Shown here: in pieces, positions 57,988-64,000 of the stretch
Layout of the letters: the number at the start of each line of letters is the position of its first letter
Numbering within the stretch: the first letter of the stretch is position 1
DNA from: Apricaphanius iberus
Taxonomy: Eukaryota > Chordata > Actinopteri > Cyprinodontiformes > Aphaniidae
Assembly (NCBI GenBank): GCA_028564705.1
Contig: JAPXFQ010001669.1
Span: 310,001 to 374,000 of the forward strand
Direction of reading: 5' to 3'
Length of the DNA stretch: 64,000 nucleotides
Position numbers and translations under genes: made by a program
Notes under the pieces: generated by a model
Databases searched by the model: none
Seen by the model: only the letters and a program-made list of their open reading frames with translations
Told to the model about the DNA's origin: nothing

Positions 57988-58255
57988 TGTCAGGGGTTGT
58001 GCTGCAGTGTGGGAGACGAAAGACCCAGACGCAGAAGCAGAACTCAGGTGAGGTGGTTTTAATGAGGTGCAGCAACAAAAGGCACGACACAATCAATGAT
58101 CCAGCGAGGATAGAAGGCCTCGCTGGATCTTAAATGAGGGGAGAACCAAGGAGGAACAGGTGGAAACAATGATTAATCAGGGGCAGAGCCCTGGAGGTTC
58201 AGGATAACACAGGTGCAAATAATAAAGGAGTGTGAGTGGGGAGTGAGGCATGACA
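57988..58255 (-). repeat. 3' LTR (in minus orientation) of the young element
   Basis: 268 bp, TG...CA ends. Carries an ATTAAA polyadenylation-like signal in minus orientation (complement of TTTTAAT near 58060) and a 12-bp perfect stem-loop at 58098-58129. Confidence 0.92.
58098..58129. promoter_or_regulatory. Perfect 12-bp stem-loop in LTR
   Basis: GATCCAGCGAGG, 8-base loop, CCTCGCTGGATC. The same hairpin lies at 60916-60947 in the other LTR. It may act in RNA folding, 3' end formation or packaging; the role is only inferred. Confidence 0.75.
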
Positions 58256-58258
58256 GGA

Positions 58259-58268
58259 CCCCCCCTTT
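58259..58268 (-). promoter_or_regulatory. Probable polypurine tract
   Basis: The minus strand reads AAAGGGGGGGTCC directly before the 3' LTR. Such a tract is the normal primer site for plus-strand DNA synthesis in LTR retrotransposons and sets the orientation of the element. Confidence 0.7.
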
Positions 58269-58322
58269 AAAGGCGGATCCCAGACGCCATATAGAAAAAA
58301 AAACAAAAGGATTAGCACCCTT

Positions 58323-60803
58323 TCAGGGTGGGTGGAGGGGGCCCACGGCAGGAGGGCCCGCGTGTCTGTGTTGACGCCCTCCAGCGGGACGTGAGTCGGG
58401 CGGACGGCCCGAATGGCGACCTCTGGTCGGACGAAGGACCGACGGGCGTCCCCTTGCGGGACGTGAGTCGGGCGGACGGCCCGAATGGCGACCTCTGGTC
58501 GGACGAAGGACCGGCGGGCGTCCCCTTGCGGGACGTGAGTCGGGCGGACGGCCCGAATGGCGACCTCTGTTCGGACGAAGGACCGACGGGCGTCCCCCTG
58601 CGGGACGTGAGTCGGGCGGACTGCCCGAATGGCGACCTCTGGTCGGACGAAGGACCGACGGGCGTCTCCTTGCGGGACGTGAGTCGGGCGGACGTCCCCT
58701 GGCGGGACGTGAGACGGGTGGACGTCCCCTGGCGGGACGTGAGACGGGCGGACGGCCCGAATGCCTTCCTCCGGGCGGGCGTCCCCTGGCCGAGCGTGAG
58801 ACGGGTGGACGTCCCCTGGTGAGACGTGAGACGGGTGGACGTCCCCTGGCGGGACGTGAGACGGGTGGACGTCCCCTGGCGGGACGTGAGACGGGCGGAC
58901 GGCCCGAATGCCTTCCTCCGGGCGGGCGTCCCCTGGCCGAACGTGAGACGGGTGGACGTCCCCTGGCGGGACGTGAGACGGGTGGACGTCCCGGCGGTCC
59001 TCTCCTGGGGACCGGGAGGTCCAGCTGGGGGCTGGATGGACGTCCCTTGACGGGACGGGAGGCGGGCGCACGGCCCGGCGGTCCTCTCCTGGGGACCTGG
59101 AGGTCCAGCTGGGGGCTGGACGGACGTCCCTTGACGGGACAGGAGGCGGGCGCACGGCCCGGCGGTCCTCTCCTGGGGACCGGTAGGCGAGGCGCAGGCT
59201 TGGGAGCCTGGAGCAGGCGCAGGCGAGGCGCAGGAGCCTGGAGGCGAGGCGCCTGGAGGCGAGGCGCAGGCGTTGGAGCCTGGTGGCGAGGAGCCGGCGA
59301 GGGAGCCTGGCGGCGAGGCGCAGGCTTGGGAGCCTGGAAGCGAGGAGCCGGCGTGGGAGCCTGGAGGCGAGGAGCCTGGCGGCGAGGAGCCGGCGAGGGA
59401 GCTGGCGGCGGGCGCAGGCTTGGGAGCTGGAAGCGAGGAGCCGGCGTGGGAGCCTGGAGGCGAGGAGCCGGCGTGGGAGCCTGGAGGCGAGGAGCCGGCG
59501 TGGGAGCCTGGCGGCGAGGAGCCGGCGTGGGAGCCTGGCGGCGAGGAGCCGGCGTGGGAGCCTGGAGGCGAGGCGCAGGCGTTGGAGCCTGGAGGCGAGG
59601 CGCAGGCGTGGGAGCCTGGAGGCGAGGAGCCGGCGTGGGAGCCTGGCGGCGAGGAGCCGGCTTGGGAGCCTGGCGGCGAGGAGCCGGCTTGGGAGCCAGG
59701 CGGCGAAGAGCCGGCGTGGGAGCCGGCAGGCGATGCAGCAGCAGCTCAGGAGGCGGCAGCGGCATATCCGGCAGCTCAGGAGGCGGCAGCGGCATATCCG
59801 GCAGCTCAGGAGGCGGCAGCGGCATATCCGGCAGCTCAGGAGGCGGCAGCGGCATATCCGGCAGCTCAGGAGGCGGCAGCGGCATATCCGGCAGCTCAGG
59901 AGGCGGCAGCGGCATATCCGGCAGCTCAGGAGGCCGAGACTGCAGGTGCTCTGGGAACAGAGACTGGAGAAGGGAGAAGGAGGAATAGGGCGATGCAGAC
60001 GCCAACTTCGGGGCCGAGCAGTGCGATGCAGACGCCAACTCCGGGGACCCGGAAGCAACTACTTCCCGTCGGCGCCGCCGTCTGCGGCGAGATGGTAGAG
60101 GTGCCTCGTGCCCTCGGCTGCGTGGCTGACATGGAGGCTCATGCCTACGTGGGCCTGTTCCAGGAGCGCAGTAGGCAAGCCGAGAGCCGACGAGCGAGGT
60201 CTGCTGCTCCAGATAATGCTCCTCCGTGTCCTCCCAGTCCGACCCGTCCGAGGGAGGGTACTCCGGCGCAGCCTTGCTGCGTCTGTGTCGCCGATCGCGG
60301 CGAGGAGCTGGATCCCCTCTGGAGCAGAGGTACTGGAGTCTGTCCCCATGAAAAAACTCGAACAGTTCATCCTCGCTAACGTAGAGGGGACCCCGTCCTG
60401 CCGCAGCCGAAGACGGTGTTGTGGTAGCAGCAGCTGGGCGATTGACCGGAGCCCTCCGTGAAGCGGTCGGGAAAGGGGCGAAGACAGCCGGTGAGAGGAT
60501 CGGAGGCGCATGGAACCAGGAGACCGAGCCGACGTTGGTAGAGGCGGGCTGTGTCCCTGCAGGAGGCAGCTCCTCCTCCGCAGCAAGGAAGGCTTCGTCG
60601 GCTGCCTCCTCCAACTCCTCCGCATCGAGCGGGTTGAGGCTGGAGCGGAACCGAGGAAGGAGGTCTAGGGTGTAGTCCTCCAGCGCGGTGAGGCGAGCGG
60701 ACGGGCTGGCGAAGCCAGAGACCTTCTCCAGCCTACACCAGAGGGACTCCAGGATGTCGGGGTCGGAGGCTTCTGCTGGGTCCCTCCTTCTTGGCTGGAT
60801 CAT
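58323..60803 (-). CDS. Pro/Arg-rich tandem-repeat protein of the young LTR element (826 aa), unknown function
   Basis: I do not recognise the protein. The ATG at 60803 lies two bases after the LTR; the frame also extends upstream into the LTR (to an ATG at 60914) with a hydrophobic 37-residue leader. Residues 1-90 are helical and acidic (LESLWCRLEKVSGFASPSAR, NPLDAEELEEAADEAFLAAE). 170-230 holds LYVSEDELFEFFHGDRLQYL, a basic DRRHRRSK and an acidic DGSDWEDTEEH. A run of nine Arg follows near 240. Then come three repeat domains: six ELPDMPLPPP decapeptides (~290-350), about 17 APTPAPRRQ-type units (~358-535) and RPPVSRPARG-type units (~585-824). It could be a Gag-like nucleic-acid binder with disordered tail. 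Other frames are open only because repeat units are multiples of three. Confidence 0.7.
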   Translation of the reverse strand: MIQPRRRDPAEASDPDILESLWCRLEKVSGFASPSARLTALEDYTLDLLPRFRSSLNPLDAEELEEAADEAFLAAEEELPPAGTQPASTNVGSVSWFHAPPILSPAVFAPFPTASRRAPVNRPAAATTTPSSAAAGRGPLYVSEDELFEFFHGDRLQYLCSRGDPAPRRDRRHRRSKAAPEYPPSDGSDWEDTEEHYLEQQTSLVGSRLAYCAPGTGPRRHEPPCQPRSRGHEAPLPSRRRRRRRREVVASGSPELASASHCSAPKLASASPYSSFSLLQSLFPEHLQSRPPELPDMPLPPPELPDMPLPPPELPDMPLPPPELPDMPLPPPELPDMPLPPPELPDMPLPPPELLLHRLPAPTPALRRLAPKPAPRRQAPKPAPRRQAPTPAPRLQAPTPAPRLQAPTPAPRLQAPTPAPRRQAPTPAPRRQAPTPAPRLQAPTPAPRLQAPTPAPRFQLPSLRPPPAPSPAPRRQAPRLQAPTPAPRFQAPKPAPRRQAPSPAPRHQAPTPAPRLQAPRLQAPAPRLRLLQAPKPAPRLPVPRRGPPGRAPASCPVKGRPSSPQLDLQVPRRGPPGRAPASRPVKGRPSSPQLDLPVPRRGPPGRPPVSRPARGRPPVSRSARGRPPGGRHSGRPPVSRPARGRPPVSRPARGRPPVSRLTRGRPPVSRSARGRPPGGRHSGRPPVSRPARGRPPVSRPARGRPPDSRPARRRPSVLRPTRGRHSGSPPDSRPAGGRPSVLRPNRGRHSGRPPDSRPARGRPPVLRPTRGRHSGRPPDSRPARGRPSVLRPTRGRHSGRPPDSRPAGGRQHRHAGPPAVGPLHPP
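58380..59020 (-). repeat. 30-bp and ~100-bp nested repeats encoding RPPVSRPARG-type units
   Basis: A basic unit GGGACGTGAGACGGGTGGAC followed by GTCCCCTGGC is itself arranged in larger ~90-108-bp blocks with GGCCCGAATGGCGACCTCTG (58400-58680). Higher-order repetition indicates repeated unequal copying. Confidence 0.88.
59200..59735 (-). repeat. 30-bp minisatellite array encoding APTPAPRRQ-type units
   Basis: Variants of GGCGAGGAGCCGGCGTGGGA followed by GCCTGGAG repeat about 17 times with small changes and some partial units; all variants keep frame on the minus strand. Confidence 0.9.
59756..59935 (-). repeat. 30-bp minisatellite, six units (ELPDMPLPPP)
   Basis: GGCAGCTCAGGAGGCGGCAG and the following GGCATATCC repeat six times without visible change. 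Units are exact multiples of three, so the reading frame is kept. Confidence 0.93.
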
Positions 60804-60805
60804 TC

Positions 60806-61073
60806 TGTCAGGGGTTGTGCTGCAGTGTGGGAGACGAAGGACCCAGACGCAGAAGCAGAACTCAGGTGAGGTGGTTTTAATGAGGTGCAGCAACAAAAGG
60901 CACGACACAATCAATGATCCAGCGAGGATAGAAGGCCTCGCTGGATCTTAAATGAGGGGAGAACCAAGGAGGAACAGGTGGAAACAATGATTAATCAGGG
61001 GCAGAGCCCTGGAGGTTCAGGATAACACAGGTGCAAATAATAAAGGAGTGTGAGTGGGGAGTGAGGCATGACA
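60806..61073 (-). repeat. 5' LTR (in minus orientation) of the young element
   Basis: 268 bp, same as 57988-58255 with one difference. In minus orientation its end is two bases before the ATG of the internal gene, and an in-frame upstream ATG lies inside it at 60914. Confidence 0.92.
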
Positions 61074-61138
61074 GAGCTGAGTAAGAGAATTAAACCTTTC
61101 TTAATGTCCCAGCATTAATAATAACATTTTCAGTCACA

Positions 61139-62040
61139 TTCCTTCGTTTTGGGCATAGTATGACCACAAAAAATAAAGATAAAGAAAAATAAGAAAATCT
61201 ATAAGAGTAACATGCATGTACATTAGCAATACAAGAACATTAGAGATGGCACACAATATTTTGATATTTATATAAGACAGCTTTTCATAAAGTGTTACAT
61301 TCTAATCAGGCAAAAATAAAAAACGAAAAGTTTAACAGACAGTATTGTCATCATCATTATCAGAATCAGAAGAAATGGAGACATCAGAATAAGAGAATAA
61401 GAACAGATGAAAACACTTATTTGTTGTTTGGAATGAATGAACAGCATTGATCATCAAAAATACAAACAAAATACCACATTTTTCAGCTAATAACATGTCT
61501 ACTGCACTTATCTGTGATGATTAGTTACCTGGTCTGTAGTGTCAAAATCAGTAAGCACAATTACAGGTATAATTAAGTTTACAGGAATACATAAACCTGC
61601 ATTAAAGGCATTAACAGAACTTACAAACATTTCACCTTTAGTTGTTTTAGTAAAACAGCTGAAATTATTTAAGGCCACATCAGATTTGAAAATAGTGGAT
61701 GTCTGAGAGGTTCCAGGTAATTGTACTTTGTCAAATCAGCGTGAATGAGCCAAACTATCTAGGCACAGAATTAAATAAACTTTTCTCCGAAAAAACCCAA
61801 CATTAACTATTTCGCCTTTGTTTGGCCCAACAATAGCAATCCAGCTCATGCCCAAAAATTATTTAAAAATAAAGACGATCATCAGCAATCAAGTCGGCTA
61901 GGCAATTTTATACATCCACTGAATGCAGTTGTCATCTGTTTCACAAAAGTAATTGACGGAGTCGGCTTTTAAATAGATCTATATTAACTATTTAATTGAA
62001 ATCAAGAGTCGATCCCTCTCAAAAAGAAAAAGAACTAACT
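61139..62040. other. AT-rich, unassigned
   Basis: No clear coding sequence. A minus-strand piece at about 61850-61740 is open for roughly 37 codons but I cannot name it. It may belong to the interior of the element that supplied the LTR ending at 61138. Confidence 0.35.
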
Positions 62041-63475
62041 GAAACGCCGATGCTTGCCCACAGGTAAAAGAAACAACAACTTTAAGCTTAGCGTGAGGGT
62101 CAGAGATATTTATGAATCGGGAGAACTACCCTTCTTTGATTTCTGTCAGCTCACGGTGACGACCAGTGATGGTAAAGGGCCATCAGAAATGAGCTTCTGC
62201 TCAGCTCTCAGCGAGGACGGTCGCTTTTTTCCCTCCCTCCTCCTCCTGTGTCTTATCCCACAGCTCTCTGTCTCCTGTGCCTCTATCTGGAGTATCTTTT
62301 GGCAATTTTCTCCGAAACCAAACTGAATAAGCGAAGATGGAAATGGTCAGCTGGTCTCTGAATGCTATTGATAAAATCTACTCAACTCTACGAAGCACCG
62401 GTAAGGGTCAACCGGGGTGTCAATCATGGTGATCGGGTTTCTGCTGATTGGAATGGGCAGTTACTGGAACTACCGAAAAATGGAGCAACAAAGATCTGAA
62501 ACACGGTCGAGATTGGTCACTGTTCTGGAAGCGATTGGACGGCTGAAGGAACAGCTGGATGCGTTGATTCGTAGTGATGGGACTCAGAACCAAATGCTGG
62601 GGGAGCTGGGACGCAGAACAGACGCTTTAAGAGGCGATCTGGCCGGCGCTCTTGGCGTCATCCGCAATTTGTCATCGGACTTGGAGAAACTGTCGGTGCG
62701 GATTGGGGAAACTGGAAATTAATTGGATTTGCAACTATTAATCTGGGAATTAATTTGGATTTGGAACTTTAATTTGAACTACAATTTGGCTGAATTAGAC
62801 TACAAAAGAAACCACTGACAGACTGAAGGGACAGAAAGAATTATTTGACCTCTCCCTGCAATCCAAATAATTTATATTTTGGCTCACATGAAGACCTTCA
62901 ACCTGGTCCTAATCAAATGTCCCTGAGAAGAATGTCAACAGAGTGTCCTCTCCCCCGTACACCTGCATCTACTGACGCACACACTGACATGGTTACACAC
63001 ACTCACATTCACACACACCGTCTCGCTGTATCCTCAATTCTCTCTCCTGCAACAGGAAGCTAGATAACAGCGCGCCTCGATGGCAGCGCGTTAACCTGTG
63101 GACTGGAGCTCATACCTGCCCATCCTTCCTTATGTGTCATTGTTATTGTCTGAATATGTGCTTAAATGTTTGTTGGTGTGGTTTTTTCTATTACCTGCGT
63201 TGTGAGTGCTGTACGGACCCACAACACAGTTGAGCGTTTTTTCCCCTCACCGTGGAACCCTCCCCTACCCAGATGTGTATTTCTCTATGTTTCATAAACG
63301 GGAGCGCCGCTCGGTGGCTGCATGCCCAACAGTGACCTGGATCTGTTTGTTGTTGTTGTTGTTTGTAATGGTCTTGGACAGGTTGCACTGTATCTGTAAA
63401 TTCCTTGTATGCATCATACTTGTATGTGTCATACTTGGCCATTAAAGCTGATTCTGATTCTGATTCTGATAAAGC
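62041..63475 (+). mobile_element. Retroposon-like repeat with small ORF and TGATTC tail
   Basis: The 3' end is CATTAAAGCTGATTCTGATT and continues as TGATTC repeats (63451-63470), the shape of a fish LINE 3' terminus. Upstream lies a small ORF encoding a membrane-segment and coiled-coil protein. The left limit is a guess. No reverse transcriptase was seen, so it may be a non-autonomous passenger of a LINE. Confidence 0.5.
62337..62722 (+). CDS. Small membrane/coiled-coil protein of a retroposon-like repeat, frameshifted
   Basis: I do not recognise the family. The ATG at 62337 opens MEMVSWSLNAIDKIYSTLRS, which stops after about 32 codons; an overlapping +1-type frame beginning at 62417 continues with VIGFLLIGMGSYWNYRKMEQ (one membrane segment), then a coiled coil (LVTVLEAIGRLKEQLDALIR, LGELGRRTDALRGDLAGALG, NLSSDLEKLSVRIGETGN) and TAA at 62720. 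The two frames fit as one protein broken by a single small indel near 62400-62430. The membrane segment plus helical rod resembles a fusion or anchor protein only in outline. Confidence 0.45.
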
Positions 63476-63639
63476 ATTTGTTAAATAATTAAATGGATTT
63501 CATAGGGCTCTAGAGTTGAAACGAAATACAGTGCAGGTGACATAGAAGACGTTATGTGGCCTCCCTTTTTGAAAAGTAATAAGCAGATGAAGCTGGGTAG
63601 CAACCAATGTTCACAGTTTAAAAAAGCTTTGAAAAATAC

Positions 63640-63705
63640 AAATTCAAATTCAAAAACACTTTATTGATCCCAGAGGGAAAATAAGTGTCATTGCTAATTA
63701 ATTTT
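63640..63705 (-). mobile_element. LINE 3' tail fragment
   Basis: On the minus strand: CCCTCTGGGATCAATAAAGT, then TTTTGAATTTGAATTTG. A short AATAAA-plus-microsatellite end typical of fish non-LTR elements. The coding part is missing. Confidence 0.6.
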
Positions 63706-64000
63706 TCAAGGAGTTGTTCTAGACATGACGGCTGTGGGCAAAAAGGATTTCATGTAGCGGTCTGTGTTGAAAGAGTAATTGAGAATCACTGACATAGAGA
63801 GTGATTTCAGATGTGAGGTTAGCTTTGAGCTCCTGCTGGTGTTTTTTATTATTTTAATGCTGAAAAGGGCACGCTCAATAGTGTATGACATCATTGGCAG
63901 AGTTATCAATGCTTTGAGAAAGCCGAGAATATGAGACTTCTTCACTGTATTTATCCATCACATCAATGACAGTTTTAAAAGTTTCTCCTCTTTTTCTGTG
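63706..64000 (-). pseudogene. hAT/ZMYM1-like transposase C-terminal fragment
   Basis: The minus strand gives FLKALITLPMMSYTIERALF, then SIKIIKN, the dimerisation (hATC) block with the ER-x-F/LS core found at the C-terminus of hAT transposases and ZMYM1-like host relatives. It runs off the window edge, so the rest of the gene cannot be judged. A LINE tail follows directly at its 3' side. Confidence 0.6.

Larger units (their letters stand above)
57988..61073 (-). mobile_element. Young non-autonomous LTR retrotransposon with a single repeat-protein gene
   Basis: 3086 bp. Two 268-bp direct repeats that begin TGTCAGGGG and end GGCATGACA on the + strand, flanked by GAGCT on both sides (57983-57987 and 61074-61078). 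On the minus strand the order is 5' LTR, one long ORF, a polypurine tract and 3' LTR. There is no protease, reverse transcriptase or integrase. The LTRs differ by one base by eye (A at about 58023 versus G at about 60841), so insertion is recent. I see no convincing tRNA primer site. Confidence 0.9.
57561..61138 (-). mobile_element. LTR family B, second copy, split by a nested element
   Basis: 57561-57987 and 61079-61138 together match the solo LTR at 5632-6153 (start TGTCGTAGAAATCTGGG, end CAGTCACA), lacking about 50 bp that the first copy has. The two parts are separated by the element at 57988-61073 plus its repeated GAGCT. No 5-bp duplication is visible around this LTR (CATGC on the left, TTCCT on the right), so its outer flank may have been rearranged. 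Confidence 0.85.

Noticed and set aside
59756..59935. CRISPR-like array of regular 30-bp repeats
   Set aside because: There are no unique spacers; the units are contiguous, in frame and in a eukaryotic mobile element.
58819..59988. Long + strand open frames (389, 368 and 271 codons) rich in Gly, Ala, Arg and Glu
   Set aside because: They lie opposite the minus-strand repeat protein and are open only because the 30-bp units lack stops in most frames. LTR and polypurine-tract orientation favour the minus strand.
58199..60058. Second minus-strand frame of 619 codons rich in Leu, Arg, Cys
   Set aside because: Shifted frame across the same minisatellites; no start near the LTR and no non-repetitive conserved part.
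60785..60805. tRNA primer-binding site next to the 5' LTR of the young element
   Set aside because: The sequence GAATGATCCAGCC after the LTR does not start with TGG and matches no tRNA 3' end that I know; self-priming cannot be excluded.

Overview
The window looks like teleost fish nuclear DNA, dense in transposable elements, that carries part of one recognisable host gene. The evidence is spliced, phase-consistent vertebrate exons with AG/GT borders, a fish-style mixture of LINEs (L2/CR1, L1/Tx1 and other Jockey-group types), Tc1, hAT and PIF/Harbinger DNA transposons, Ty1/copia, Ty3/gypsy and other LTR elements, and many dinucleotide microsatellites. There are no operons, bacterial-style genes or CRISPR arrays. 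Species cannot be decided from the sequence alone.

Host gene. Seven consecutive phase-0-compatible coding exons on the + strand between 46509 and 52190 encode about 525 residues of a protein I recognise as the muscle-type A-kinase anchoring protein AKAP6 (mAKAP). The 5' exons lie upstream of what I could find and the rest of the gene must lie beyond 64000, so everything after 52190 is most simply a large akap6 intron. Whether 1-46508 is also akap6 intron or intergenic cannot be told.

Layout. 1-5.6 kb is a graveyard of broken retroelement and Tc1 pieces, including a gypsy pol/tRNA-Leu chimera, a 209-base tract of only A and C, and a 206-bp tandem duplication inside a LINE. 5.6-10.5 kb holds a solo LTR with a 5-bp target duplication, a hAT element with an 8-bp duplication and a ZBED-like transposase remnant, and a Harbinger-type MITE flanked by TAA. 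10.5-16.1 kb is a nearly full-length but decayed L1/Tx1 LINE on the minus strand. 17.8-20.2 kb has two + strand LINE 3' ends. 21.2-25.2 kb is a near full-length minus-strand L2-type LINE with an SGNH-esterase ORF1. 26.2-28.9 kb is a hAT-like element interrupted by a 1.57-kb insertion whose empty site is present in a second copy at 52.4-54.2 kb. 32.3-37.2 kb is a Harbinger-like element into which a 3.3-kb + strand L2 LINE has inserted. 37.2-41 kb is more L2 and L1 debris. 42-46.5 kb is AT-rich with a Harbinger MITE. 46.5-52.2 kb holds the akap6 exons, with a Tc1 transposon and a miniature Tc1 in one intron.

The most striking object is at 57988-61073: a very young (two 268-bp LTRs differing at one base by eye), 5-bp-TSD, LTR-flanked element with no reverse transcriptase. 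Its only long gene is an 826-codon minus-strand reading frame starting two bases inside the LTR and encoding a Pro/Arg-rich protein made mostly of three families of tandem peptide repeats. It sits inside an older LTR of a different family (57561-61138) that is related to the solo LTR at 5632-6153. It looks like a non-autonomous LTR retrotransposon with its own unknown protein. A second candidate is the repeat at 62.0-63.5 kb, which encodes a short membrane-segment plus coiled-coil protein and ends in a LINE-like 3' tail.
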